A stretch of 64,000 bases of DNA. Origin: Pseudomonas mandelii (GTDB lineage: Bacteria; Pseudomonadota; Gammaproteobacteria; Pseudomonadales; Pseudomonadaceae). Below the pieces are notes generated by a model, which saw nothing but the letters and a program-made list of their open reading frames with translations, was not told where the DNA came from and searched no databases. The stretch covers positions 1-64,000 of the forward strand of contig NZ_RCZA01000001.1 in NCBI RefSeq assembly GCF_006438925.1. Reading direction: 5' to 3'. Both the position numbers and the translations under genes were made by a program. Positions 20,278-28,705 of this stretch are shown one piece after another (the first letter of the stretch is position 1; every line of letters starts with the position of its first letter).

Positions 20278-21051
20278 CCAGAGTTTGCGAGTGACCACCA
20301 CGATGGCGTTTCCAGAAGGGGGTTGAACAGCGTCGGGCAACGTTATCTCAGCGGCCGGATCCAGGCAACCGCGAATTAACTTGCGCAGATCGTCGATCAC
20401 CAGCGCCGGCGACTCTTCGGCAATCGGCCGGCCGTGGTTATAGCCGTAACTGAGCGCCACACATTTGACCCCCGCCGCTTTCGCCGCCAGCACATCGCTG
20501 CGCGAATCGCCGACGAACAAGGATTGCGACGCCGGGATGTTGGTCATTTTCATCACGAAAAACAGCGCTGCCGGGTCCGGCTTTTTCTGTGGCAGGGTGT
20601 CGCCGCCGATGATCAAGCGGAAATAACGGCCGATTTTCATCTGATCCAGCAGCGGCGCGACGAAACGCTCCGGTTTGTTGGTGATCAGCGCCATCTCGAC
20701 TCCCTGCTTGTGCAGCCATTTCAGGGTATCGCGCACGCCGGGGTAGACCACCGTCAGCTCGTGACCGTCCTCATAAAAGCCGTTGAACAGCTCCAGGGCA
20801 TGCTCGGCTTCGACCTCATCGACACCCTCGGCGTCGATGTGGTTGGCCAAGGCCCGGCGTACCAGCGTGTGCACGCCGTTGCCCACCCACTCACGCACCG
20901 ATTCGATGCCGGCAGGTTTTCGCCCGAGTTTGAGCAGCATGTTATCCACAGCCGCTGCGAGGTCGGGGACCGAATCGACCAGCGTGCCATCCAGATCGAA
21001 CATCACCAGCCGCGGCAGAGACCCCGGGAACAACTGCTCAAAGCCACTCAT
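20233..21051 (-). CDS. gph: Phosphoglycolate phosphatase
   Basis: HAD-family phosphatase that removes 2-phosphoglycolate. The 272-residue protein has HAD motif [11 protein letters not shown], motif II LITNKPE, the motif III lysine in QKKPDP, and motif [17 protein letters not shown]. Beyond the HAD fold it has a 35-residue extension rich in Lys, Arg and Trp ([17 protein letters not shown]), which appears to double as the trpE leader. Its start overlaps rpe by 4 bases (ATGA). Confidence 0.93.
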   Translation of the reverse strand: MSGFEQLFPGSLPRLVMFDLDGTLVDSVPDLAAAVDNMLLKLGRKPAGIESVREWVGNGVHTLVRRALANHIDAEGVDEVEAEHALELFNGFYEDGHELTVVYPGVRDTLKWLHKQGVEMALITNKPERFVAPLLDQMKIGRYFRLIIGGDTLPQKKPDPAALFFVMKMTNIPASQSLFVGDSRSDVLAAKAAGVKCVALSYGYNHGRPIAEESPALVIDDLRKLIRGCLDPAAEITLPDAVQPPSGNAIVVVTRKLWMKVIKALARWRWRA

Positions 21052-21722
21052 GGGCGGGTCAGCGCCAGTTCGGAACGCATCTTTTCAATCACCTCTTGGT
21101 AGTTCGGTGCATTGAAGATCGCCGAGCCCGCGACGAAGGTGTCAGCGCCAGCAGCGGCGATTTCACGAATGTTGTTCACGTTCACGCCGCCGTCGATTTC
21201 CAGGCGGATGTCACGCCCGGAAGCATCGATCAGCGCCCGCGCTTCACGCAACTTGTCGAGGGTGCCGGGGATGAACTTCTGCCCGCCGAAGCCTGGGTTG
21301 ACGCTCATCAGCAGGATCATGTCGACCTTGTCCATCACGTACTTGAGCACGTCCAGCGGGGTCGCCGGGTTGAACACCAGGCCCGACTTGCAGCCACCTT
21401 CGCGGATCAGTTGCAGGGAGCGGTCGACGTGCTGCGTGGCTTCCGGGTGAAAAGTGATGTAGGTCGCGCCGGCTTCGATGAAGTCACCGACGATGCGGTC
21501 CACCGGGCTGACCATCAGGTGCGCGTCGATCGGCGCAGTCACGCCGTACTTGCGCAGCGCCGCACATACCATCGGGCCGATGGTCAGGTTCGGCACGTAG
21601 TGGTTGTCCATGACATCGAAGTGCACGAAGTCGGCGCCAGCGGCCAGGACGTTGTCCACTTCTTCACCCAGGCGGGCGAAGTCGGCGGAGAGAATCGACG
21701 GAGCAATTACGAAGGGCTGCAT
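21048..21722 (-). CDS. rpe: Ribulose-phosphate 3-epimerase
   Basis: Interconverts ribulose-5-phosphate and xylulose-5-phosphate in the pentose phosphate pathway. The 224-residue TIM-barrel protein has [15 protein letters not shown] at the N-terminus, [24 protein letters not shown] and EIDGGV, covering the metal and phosphate ligands. The start MQPFVIAP with AGGTG upstream is chosen; 22 further codons upstream are open but unlike the family. First gene of rpe-gph-trpE. Confidence 0.96.
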   Translation of the reverse strand: MQPFVIAPSILSADFARLGEEVDNVLAAGADFVHFDVMDNHYVPNLTIGPMVCAALRKYGVTAPIDAHLMVSPVDRIVGDFIEAGATYITFHPEATQHVDRSLQLIREGGCKSGLVFNPATPLDVLKYVMDKVDMILLMSVNPGFGGQKFIPGTLDKLREARALIDASGRDIRLEIDGGVNVNNIREIAAAGADTFVAGSAIFNAPNYQEVIEKMRSELALTRP

Positions 21723-21802
21723 GACGCACCTTTTTTGAGCAGAATCACGATGGCGCGCATTGTATACCTCATGCTTTGACCCGCGCACCGTGACTGCGAT
21801 GA

Positions 21803-22951
21803 TCAGTAAGCCGCTCGGTAAATCTTCTCTATGTCGACGGCACTCAATTTGCGCGGATTATTGCGCATCAGGCGCTCAATTCCCGCCGCTTCCACGGCCA
21901 TGGCCGGGATGGCGTCTTCGGGAACGCCGAAACTGCGCAGGCCCGGTGGGATTTCCACCGCAGCGCATAACTCGGTCATCGCCTCTACGGCCTTGTCAGC
22001 CGCGTCGTTGGCGCTCAGATGAGCGGTCTTCACCCCCATGGCCTCGGCGATATCTTGCATGCGCTCCACGCAGGCCATTTTGTTCCAGGTCATGACATAC
22101 GGCAGCAGCAAGGCGTTGCTGACGCCATGGGCAATGTTGTAACGGCCGCCCAGCGGATACGCCAGAGCGTGCACCGCGCCGACCCCGGCATTACCAAACG
22201 CCATACCGGCCATCAGGCTGGCGGTGGCCATGTCTTCGCGGGCCTGGAGACTGGACGGATTGGCGTAAGCCTTCGGCAGCGCCTTGGCAATGAGCTTGAT
22301 GGCGCCGATGGCCAGCGCGTCGGTAATCGGTGAGGCGTTGAGCGACAGATAGGATTCGATGGCGTGCACCAGTGCATCGACGCCACTGGCGGCAGTGACA
22401 CTGCGCGGACAGGTCAGGGTCATTTGTGGACTGACGAGCGCCACGTCCGGCAATAGATAGTCGCTGACGATGCCTTTCTTCAGCTGCGCGACCTTGTCGG
22501 AGAGGATCGCCACGTTGGTGACTTCCGAGCCGGTGCCGGCGGTGGTCGGAATGGCGATCAGCGGCGGGCCTTTGCGCGGCACCTGATCGATGCCGAACAG
22601 ATCCTGCAGCGCGCCGTGATAGCCGGCGTAGGCCGCGACACTTTTAGCGATGTCGATGGCACTGCCGCCGCCCAGGCCGATCAGTCCGTCATGCCCGCCC
22701 TCGCGGTAGACCCGCATGCAGTCTTCGACGATGGCGATTTCCGGGTCTGGCAATACACGGTCGAAAATTTCGTAGGTTCGGTCGCCCAGCTGCACCAGCG
22801 CCAGCTCGACCGTGCCGGACTTGACCAGTGCGGCATCGGTGACGATCAGCGGGTTGTCGATGTCCAGGCGTGTCAGTTCAGCCGCCAGTTGCTCGATGGC
22901 ACCTGCGCCGGTGATTAGTTTGTGAGCGATTTTGAAAGAGGAAAGACTCAT
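21803..22951 (-). CDS. Iron-containing (group III) alcohol dehydrogenase
   Basis: A 382-residue NAD(P)-dependent dehydrogenase. The cofactor motif [10 protein letters not shown] lies near residue 95. The metal ligands are visible in DALVHAIE and [19 protein letters not shown] (one Asp and three His). The natural alcohol is unknown. It is a single gene; the upstream gap carries a large REP palindrome. Confidence 0.9.
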   Translation of the reverse strand: MSLSSFKIAHKLITGAGAIEQLAAELTRLDIDNPLIVTDAALVKSGTVELALVQLGDRTYEIFDRVLPDPEIAIVEDCMRVYREGGHDGLIGLGGGSAIDIAKSVAAYAGYHGALQDLFGIDQVPRKGPPLIAIPTTAGTGSEVTNVAILSDKVAQLKKGIVSDYLLPDVALVSPQMTLTCPRSVTAASGVDALVHAIESYLSLNASPITDALAIGAIKLIAKALPKAYANPSSLQAREDMATASLMAGMAFGNAGVGAVHALAYPLGGRYNIAHGVSNALLLPYVMTWNKMACVERMQDIAEAMGVKTAHLSANDAADKAVEAMTELCAAVEIPPGLRSFGVPEDAIPAMAVEAAGIERLMRNNPRKLSAVDIEKIYRAAY

Positions 22952-23060
22952 GTGCGCAGCCTCTTATAGATAGGGGAGCTGGGCACAAGAGTAGCTGGGG
23001 ATTGGGGTTTGTCTGCTATTCAGGTCATGAATGACCCGCAACCCCGAAAACCACACAAAA

Positions 23061-23167
23061 CTCTGTAGGAGCTGTCGAGTGAAACGAGGCTGCGATCTTT
23101 TGATTTTGCTTTTTAGAAACAAGATCAAAAGATCGCAGCCTCGTTTCACTCGACAGCTCCTACAGAG
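23061..23167. repeat. REP palindrome with 44-bp perfect arms
   Basis: The arm at 23061-23104 (begins CTCTGTAGGAGCTGTCGAGT) is repeated exactly inverted at 23124-23167, with a 19-base spacer. The arms are built on the TAGGAGCTG...GCTGCGATCTTTTGAT REP of Pseudomonas, with a TCGAGTGAAACGAG core. It begins 6 bases past the end of the ABC importer operon and may also stabilise or end its mRNA. Confidence 0.88.
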
Positions 23168-23173
23168 ACCGTG

Positions 23174-23998
23174 TCAGACCTGGGCGGTACGCAGTTTTTC
23201 GCTACGGCCGCGCAGCCATTCCAGGGTCAGCAGCAGGATCACCGAGAAGGCAATCAGCAACGTCGCCGCGGCGGCGATGGTCGGGCTGAGGTTTTCGCGG
23301 ATGCCGCTGAACATCTGCCGTGGCAGGGTCGCTTGTTCAGGGCCGGCGAGGAACAGTGTCACCACCACTTCATCGAACGAAGTCGCGAAGGCAAACAGCG
23401 CACCGGAAATCACGCCAGGCGCAATCAGCGGCAACGTCACCCGACGAAACGCCGTCAGCGGCGAAGCACCCAGGCTCGCAGCGGCGCGCACCAGATTTTG
23501 ATTGAACCCCTGCAAGGTCGCCGACACGGTAATGATCACAAATGGCACGCCCAACACCGCATGCACCACGATCAACGAGATATAGCTGTTGCCAAACCCC
23601 AATGGGGCAAAGGTCAGGTAACTGGCCACACCGATGATCACCACCGGTACCACCATCGGCGAAATCACCAGCGCCATCACCAGCGGCTTGCCGGGGAAGT
23701 CACCCCGCGTCAGGCCGATGGCCGCCAGCGTACCGAAGATCATCGCCAACACAGTCGCCGCCGGAGCAACGATGACGCTGTTCTTCAGCGAACGCATCCA
23801 CTCGGCCGAAGCGAAGAAGTCCTGGTACCAGTGCAGCGAAAAGCCTTGCAGCGGGTACACCAGAAAACTCCCGGAGTTGAACGACAGCGGGATGATCACC
23901 AGCACCGGCAGGATCAGGAACAACAGGACCAGCCCGCAGAGAATGCGCAAGCTGTAGAACCACACCCGCTCAATGGGCGACATATAAGGACTCAGCAT
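23174..23998 (-). CDS. ABC transporter permease, PotC-type
   Basis: Inner-membrane permease of 274 residues with about six membrane helices and the EAA loop that contacts the ATPase (VRAAASLGASPLTAFRRVTLPLIAPG). It belongs to the spermidine/putrescine-type (PotC/YdcV) family. Last gene of the ATPase/binding protein/permease/permease operon, 12 bases after the other permease. Confidence 0.88.
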   Translation of the reverse strand: MLSPYMSPIERVWFYSLRILCGLVLLFLILPVLVIIPLSFNSGSFLVYPLQGFSLHWYQDFFASAEWMRSLKNSVIVAPAATVLAMIFGTLAAIGLTRGDFPGKPLVMALVISPMVVPVVIIGVASYLTFAPLGFGNSYISLIVVHAVLGVPFVIITVSATLQGFNQNLVRAAASLGASPLTAFRRVTLPLIAPGVISGALFAFATSFDEVVVTLFLAGPEQATLPRQMFSGIRENLSPTIAAAATLLIAFSVILLLTLEWLRGRSEKLRTAQV

Positions 23999-24010
23999 TT
24001 CGTTCTCCCC

Positions 24011-25258
24011 TTAGCTCAGGCGCAGGCGACTGGCGCCCACCAGCCAGCTGTAAATCAGATAAAGCACCACAGTCGCCAACAGCAGCAGCCCACCGAGTGC
24101 GGTCGCCATGCCCCAGTTGATGCTGGTGTTGGTGTAGAAGGCGACGAAGTAACTGACCATCTGATCATTCGGGCTGCCCAGCAAGGCCGGAGTGATGTAG
24201 TAGCCGATGGCGAGGATGAACACCAACAGGCAACCGGCGCCGACACCGGCATAGGTCTGCGGGAAGTACACCCGCCAAAAGCTGGCGAACGGGTGGCAGC
24301 CGAGGGAAATCGCGGCGCGCATGTAGGTCGGCGCAATGCCTTTCATCACGCTGTAGATTGGCAGAATCATGAACGGCAGCAGGATGTGCACCATGGAGAT
24401 GTAAACCCCGGTGCGGTTGAACACCAGCTCCAGCGGTTTATCGATGATGCCCATCGCCATCAGGCCGCTGTTGATCAAGCCACCCGATTGCAGCAACACG
24501 ATCCACGCGGCGACCCGCACCAGGATCGAGGTCCAGAACGGCAGCAGTACCAGAATCATCAGCAGGTTGCTTTGCCGTGACGGCAGGTTCGCCAGCAGGT
24601 AGGCCAACGGATACGCCAGCAGCAGGCAGATCACGGTGATGATCAGCCCCATCCAGAACGTCCGGGCGAAGATGTCGAGGTAGATTGCCTGATCGGGCGT
24701 GGCCGGGGCGATTTCGCCGAGGTCGTCGATACGGTGATCGACTGCCGCCAGCAAGTAATAAGGTGTGATGCTGCTGGTGTTGCGGCGCACGGCTTGCCAG
24801 TAGGCCGGGTCGCCCCAGCGCTCGTCGAGACCTTCCAGCGCTTCTTTATAAGAGGCCGGTTCGGTGGCAAACGGTAAGGCGCGTGCGGTTTTGGTCAGCA
24901 GGCTGCGGTAGCCGGCCAACTCCATGTTCAAGCGCTTGGACAAATCGCCCAGGGTCTGATGCTTGCGGGCTTCAGCGAGGTCTTCGCTGGCCGCCTTGTA
25001 AACCGGTTCTGCGGGCAGGCCTCGGCCATCCCAACTGGCGATAGCCGTCACGGTGCGCGGCATGCCGCCGACCACTTCCGGGTTACCGACACTTTTGTAG
25101 AGCAGCGCCACGATGGGCACCAGGAACACCAGCAACAGAAACAGCACCAACGGCGCGATCAAGGCTTGTGCTTTCCAGCGGTTGATCCGCTCGGCGTGCT
25201 TGAGCCGCTGCTTCAAGGTGGGGTCGGTGCCCGCGTTCAGGGGAATGGCGGTGGCCAT
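24011..25258 (-). CDS. ABC transporter permease, PotB-type with large periplasmic insert
   Basis: Inner-membrane permease of 415 residues, about 140 longer than typical PotB. One helix (about 33-55) is followed by a long hydrophilic segment (about 55-190, including ASEDLAEARKHQTLGDLSKR and a later DERWGDPAYWQAVRRN) before the remaining helices. The EAA loop (RAAISLGCHPFASFWRVYFPQ) is present. The start at 25258 has a strong GGAG site 6 bases upstream; 12 extra upstream codons are rejected. Confidence 0.87.
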   Translation of the reverse strand: MATAIPLNAGTDPTLKQRLKHAERINRWKAQALIAPLVLFLLLVFLVPIVALLYKSVGNPEVVGGMPRTVTAIASWDGRGLPAEPVYKAASEDLAEARKHQTLGDLSKRLNMELAGYRSLLTKTARALPFATEPASYKEALEGLDERWGDPAYWQAVRRNTSSITPYYLLAAVDHRIDDLGEIAPATPDQAIYLDIFARTFWMGLIITVICLLLAYPLAYLLANLPSRQSNLLMILVLLPFWTSILVRVAAWIVLLQSGGLINSGLMAMGIIDKPLELVFNRTGVYISMVHILLPFMILPIYSVMKGIAPTYMRAAISLGCHPFASFWRVYFPQTYAGVGAGCLLVFILAIGYYITPALLGSPNDQMVSYFVAFYTNTSINWGMATALGGLLLLATVVLYLIYSWLVGASRLRLS

Positions 25259-25341
25259 GGCGTACTCCGGAAATCTTTGGATGGGCGGCATCACATAGCG
25301 TGATGCCGCATTGCATCAACTCTTGAAGCAAACACCAGCCC

Positions 25342-25431
25342 TGTAGGAGCTGGCGCAGCCTGCGATCTTTTGGCGGCTTTGAGACCGCTGAAGATCAAGA
25401 TCAAAAGATCGCAGCCTTCGGCAGCTCCTAC
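25342..25431. repeat. Inverted REP pair between binding protein and permease genes
   Basis: TGTAGGAGCTGGCGCAGCCTGCGATCTTTT (25342 on; arms differ slightly in the core) faces an inverted copy ending GGCAGCTCCTAC at 25431, with a spacer of about 25 bases. The inner end supplies the stop codon of the binding-protein gene. In a polycistronic mRNA such hairpins can change the relative amounts of the two gene products. Confidence 0.85.
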
Positions 25432-26471
25432 TTGGCAGCCCAGGAATTGAAGCGCTGTTCCAGTTGCTCACCGTTGTCAGCCCAGAAGCTGACGTCGATC
25501 TGCACCTGGTTGGCGATGTTTTCCGGGGTGGTCGGCATGTCTTTGAGGACATCCTTGGCCAGCAACGGTACGGCTTGAATGTTGGCCGGGCCGTAGGCGA
25601 TGTTTTCCGAGTAGGTCTTCTGCTGCTGCGGCTGCACCGAGAACGCGATGAATTTCTTCGCCGCTTCAGCGCGTGCTTTATCCAGACCTTTCGGGATGGC
25701 CCATGCGTCGAAGTCGTAGATGCCGCCGTTCCACACGACTTTCAGGTTGCTTTCTTTCTGCACGGCAGCGATCCGGCCGTTGTAGGCCGAGCTCATGACC
25801 ACGTCACCGGAAGCGAGGTACTGCGGCGGTTGAGCACCGGCTTCCCACCACTGGATGCTTGGTTTGAGCTCATCAAGCTTCTTGAACGCGCGGTCCTGAC
25901 CATCCTTGCCGGCCAGTACTTTGTAGACGTCTTTCGGCGCAACGCCGTCGGCCATCAGAGCGAATTCCAGGGTGTACTTGGCGCCTTTACGCAGGCCACG
26001 TTTGCCCGGGAATTTCTTGGTGTCCCAGAAATCAACCCAACTGGTCGGTGCGGATTTCAGCTTGTCGGCGTTGTAGGCCAGCACGGTCGACCACACGAAG
26101 AAGCCCACGCCGCATGGCTGGATGGCGCCTTTGACGTAGTCTTCGGACTTGCCGAACAACTTCGGATCAAGCTGCTCGAACATGTCTTCGTCGCAACCAC
26201 GGGACAGTTCTGGCGATTCAACTTCTACCAGGTCCCAGGACACGCTCTTGGTGTCGACCATGGCTTTGACCTTGGCCATTTCGCCGTTGTACTCGCCTGC
26301 CACGATCTTGCCGTTGCCTGCCGCTTCCCACGGTGCGTAGAAGGCTTTGACCTGCGCTGCCTTGTTCGCCCCGCCAAAGGACACCACGGTCAGGTCCGGG
26401 CCCGCCGCCATTGCGTGTGCCGCACCGATCATGCCCATGACCAAAGCGGTGAATTTCAGGGATCTCAACAT
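25428..26471 (-). CDS. ABC transporter periplasmic substrate-binding protein, PotD/YdcS-like
   Basis: A 347-residue periplasmic binding protein with a signal peptide (about 1-22, ending AMAA). It has the polyamine-binding-family layout (TVVSFGGANKAAQVKAF, EVESPELSRGCDEDMFEQLD). The substrate is not certain: polyamines are typical of the family, but other small cations or peptides are possible. GGAGAG precedes the ATG. Its TAG stop codon falls inside a REP element. Confidence 0.87.
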   Translation of the reverse strand: MLRSLKFTALVMGMIGAAHAMAAGPDLTVVSFGGANKAAQVKAFYAPWEAAGNGKIVAGEYNGEMAKVKAMVDTKSVSWDLVEVESPELSRGCDEDMFEQLDPKLFGKSEDYVKGAIQPCGVGFFVWSTVLAYNADKLKSAPTSWVDFWDTKKFPGKRGLRKGAKYTLEFALMADGVAPKDVYKVLAGKDGQDRAFKKLDELKPSIQWWEAGAQPPQYLASGDVVMSSAYNGRIAAVQKESNLKVVWNGGIYDFDAWAIPKGLDKARAEAAKKFIAFSVQPQQQKTYSENIAYGPANIQAVPLLAKDVLKDMPTTPENIANQVQIDVSFWADNGEQLEQRFNSWAAK

Positions 26472-26523
26472 TTATTGTTCTCTCCACGTGCAGGGTTGGT
26501 GTTGTTGAAGCAGGGGGGGGCGA

Positions 26524-27648
26524 TCAATGCGCCTCTAGAAGTGGGTCGAGCGCGCGAACGTGTTCGACCTGCCAGCCAAGCGGTACTACGTCGCCGACGG
26601 CCAGCGCGGGATCGAGCTCGGCAATCGGTTGTTTCACAAAAAAATCGGTCTTGCCGCAGACTTCCAGGCGAACCCGGACGTGGTCGCCCAGATAGATGAA
26701 TTCCTCCACCCTCCCTGAGAAGCGGTTGACGCATTGATCGCTTGCGCCGTTGAGGCTAATGCGCTCGGGGCGAATCGACAGCGTGACCGGTTCGCCGGTC
26801 TTGCCGACGTTGACCGCCAGGGCTTCAACCTTTTCACCGCGTCCCAACTCAACCACGCAGCGGTCGCCGGTGTGGCTGTGCAAGCGGCCGTTGAGGCGGT
26901 TGTTCTCGCCGATGAAGTTGGCGACGAAGGTATTTTTCGGCTCTTCGTAGAGGGTGCGCGGCGGCGCGATCTGCTGAATCTCGCCCTGGTGGAACACGGC
27001 AACGCGGTCGGACATGGTCAGGGCTTCGCCCTGGTCGTGGGTCACGTAGACCACGGTCACGCCGAGGCGCTGGTGCAGGTGCTTGATCTCCATCTGCATG
27101 TGTTCGCGCAGTTGTTTGTCCAGTGCGCCGAGGGGTTCGTCCATCAACACCAGTTGCGGTTCGAACACCAACGCGCGGGCCAGGGCCACACGCTGCTGCT
27201 GACCGCCGGACAGCTGTGCCGGATAACGCTGGGCGAAGGTGTCGAGCTGAACCATGCTCAGGACTTTTTTGACCTTGTCGCTGACATCGCTCTTGTTCAA
27301 GCCGCGCACGGTCAACGGGAACGCCAGGTTCTCGGCCACCGTCATGTGCGGAAACAATGCGTAGTTCTGGAACACCATGCCGATGTCGCGCTTGTGCGGC
27401 GGCACGTTGTTGATGGAACGCCCGGCCAGCTGGATTTCGCCTGCGGTCGGTGTTTCGAAACCGGCGAGCATCATCAGGCTGGTGGTCTTGCCGGAGCCGG
27501 ACGGCCCGAGCAAGGTGAGGAATTCGCCTTTGCGAATCTCCAGGTTGAGGTCTTTGACGATCAGGTTCTCGCCGTCGTAGCTTTTTTGTACTCCACGAAA
27601 GCTGACCAGAATATCGCTGGCCCCTGCGCTTGAATCGACCTGGCTCAT
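26524..27648 (-). CDS. ABC transporter ATP-binding protein, PotA-type
   Basis: Cytoplasmic ATPase of 374 residues. Visible motifs: Walker A GPSGSGKTT, Q-loop VFQNYALFPHMTV, signature LSGGQQQRVALARAL, Walker B LVLMDEPLGALD and H-loop VTHDQGEA, then a C-terminal TOBE domain. First gene of the importer operon. The ATG at 27648 has AAAGGTG upstream and gives the usual length; the open frame continues 21 codons further. Confidence 0.9.
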   Translation of the reverse strand: MSQVDSSAGASDILVSFRGVQKSYDGENLIVKDLNLEIRKGEFLTLLGPSGSGKTTSLMMLAGFETPTAGEIQLAGRSINNVPPHKRDIGMVFQNYALFPHMTVAENLAFPLTVRGLNKSDVSDKVKKVLSMVQLDTFAQRYPAQLSGGQQQRVALARALVFEPQLVLMDEPLGALDKQLREHMQMEIKHLHQRLGVTVVYVTHDQGEALTMSDRVAVFHQGEIQQIAPPRTLYEEPKNTFVANFIGENNRLNGRLHSHTGDRCVVELGRGEKVEALAVNVGKTGEPVTLSIRPERISLNGASDQCVNRFSGRVEEFIYLGDHVRVRLEVCGKTDFFVKQPIAELDPALAVGDVVPLGWQVEHVRALDPLLEAH

Positions 27649-27886
27649 ACCCACACCTTTGTTGTGATGACTGCTGTGGACTAAGCCTAGTGGACGCTGC
27701 TGACCACGCAAATCGGGGCGCAGGAGAGAATGGCCTCAGCCGCATGGAAGGTTGGGGGTAGGGATTGCCCTACAAGGATGGCGCGTTTCGGCAAGCGCAG
27801 TGGCAAGCTGCGAGCGGCAAGCCACAAGACAGGGCAAATGTGGCTTTCAAGGCGTGTCGCAAATGGATATGCCCGTGCAAAGGCCT

Positions 27887-27963
27887 GTAGGAACTCTGCG
27901 GGAGCTGTGTAGGAGCTGTGTAGGAGCTGTGTAGGAGCTGTGTAGGAGCTGTGTAGGAGCTGT
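27887..27963 (+). repeat. Tandem array of seven 11-bp units
   Basis: The unit GTAGGAGCTGT occurs five times perfectly in a row (27909-27963), preceded by two copies with two mismatches each (27887-27908). The unit equals the outer end of the adjoining REP, so the array seems to have grown from it. Confidence 0.9.
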
Positions 27964-28059
27964 CGAGTGAAACGAGGCTGCGATCCTTTGATCTTGATCC
28001 TGATCTTAAAAAAACAAGATCAAAGGATCGCAGCCTCGTTTCACTCGACAGCTCCTACA
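27952..28059. repeat. REP palindrome with 45-bp perfect arms
   Basis: Arms at 27952-27996 and 28015-28059 are exact inverted copies with an 18-base AT-rich spacer. They share the TCGAGTGAAACGAG core with the palindrome at 23061. It lies 16 bases past the stop of the response regulator. Confidence 0.9.
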
Positions 28060-28075
28060 GGGATTACGGTGTGCT

Positions 28076-28705
28076 TTAGAGGAGTTTGTGCTCCATGGCG
28101 TACTTCACCAGTTCCGCCAGGGAGGTGATGTTGAGTTTCTGCATCAGCCGCGCCTTGTGGGTGCTGATGGTTTTGCTGCTCAAGGCTAGTTGCTGGGCGA
28201 TGTCGTTGACGTTGGCGCCCTGGGCCAGGCGTTCGAACACCGAGAATTCGCGCTCGGACAGCAACGAGTGCAACGGCCGCGAATCGGTCAGGCCGACTTC
28301 GAAGACCATGCGGTCGGCCAGGTCCGGGTCGATGTACCGCCCGCCCGCCGCGACCTTGCGGATCGCCGTCAGCAGCAGCGCCGGATCACTGTCCTTGGTC
28401 GCGTAGCCGGCCGCGCCGACCTTCAACGCACGGGCGGCCATTTGCGCTTCGTCATGCATCGACAACACCAGAATCGCCGGAGGATTGTTCAGCGCGCGAA
28501 TCCGCGGAATCGCCTCCAGCCCGTTAACCCCAGGCATGGAGATGTCCAGCAAGACCACTTCGCAGGGAACATGACGCAAGGTCTCGAGCAACTGCTCGCC
28601 ATTGCTCGCCTCCCCTACCACCAGCAAATCCTTGGCCAGGCCGATCAATTGCTTAATGCCTTCGCGGACGATGGTGTGGTCTTCGGCTACCAGTACACGG
28701 ATCAC
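28076..28705 (-). CDS. NarL/LuxR-type response regulator
   Basis: A 209-residue DNA-binding regulator. The receiver domain (1-120) has the phosphoacceptor D54 (VVLLDISMPG) and acidic residues E8/D9. The C-terminal LuxR helix-turn-helix (145-205) shows LSEREFSVFERLAQGANVND and SSKTISTHKARLMQKL. The GTG start directly abuts the TAA of the kinase gene upstream, with GAGGAG in the kinase end as ribosome site, so the two are surely cotranslated. Target genes are unknown. Confidence 0.92.
   Translation of the reverse strand: MIRVLVAEDHTIVREGIKQLIGLAKDLLVVGEASNGEQLLETLRHVPCEVVLLDISMPGVNGLEAIPRIRALNNPPAILVLSMHDEAQMAARALKVGAAGYATKDSDPALLLTAIRKVAAGGRYIDPDLADRMVFEVGLTDSRPLHSLLSEREFSVFERLAQGANVNDIAQQLALSSKTISTHKARLMQKLNITSLAELVKYAMEHKLL

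Larger units (their letters stand above)
27649..28075. other. Gene-free region between the ABC importer and the response regulator
   Basis: No credible gene in 427 bases. The left part (about 27660-27880) must contain the importer promoter, which I could not define, and a degraded repeat (GGCAAGCTGCGAGCGGCAAG at about 27800). The right part holds an 11-bp tandem array and a long REP palindrome, listed separately. Confidence 0.7.

Noticed and set aside
18545..20326. A 593-codon open frame on the plus strand
   Set aside because: It is antisense to trpE and gph, which have complete family motifs; such long shadow frames are common in GC-rich Pseudomonas DNA.
23171..24580. A 469-codon plus-strand frame rich in His, Gln and Arg
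   Set aside because: Antisense to the two permease genes; its composition is the usual by-product of reversed membrane-protein codons.
26513..26520. Run of eight G as a phase-variation tract
   Set aside because: It lies between the ATPase stop and the binding-protein start, not within a frame, and a single 8-base run is too weak a signal.
27887..27963. Possible CRISPR array
   Set aside because: The 11-bp units are directly adjacent without spacers and no cas gene is nearby.
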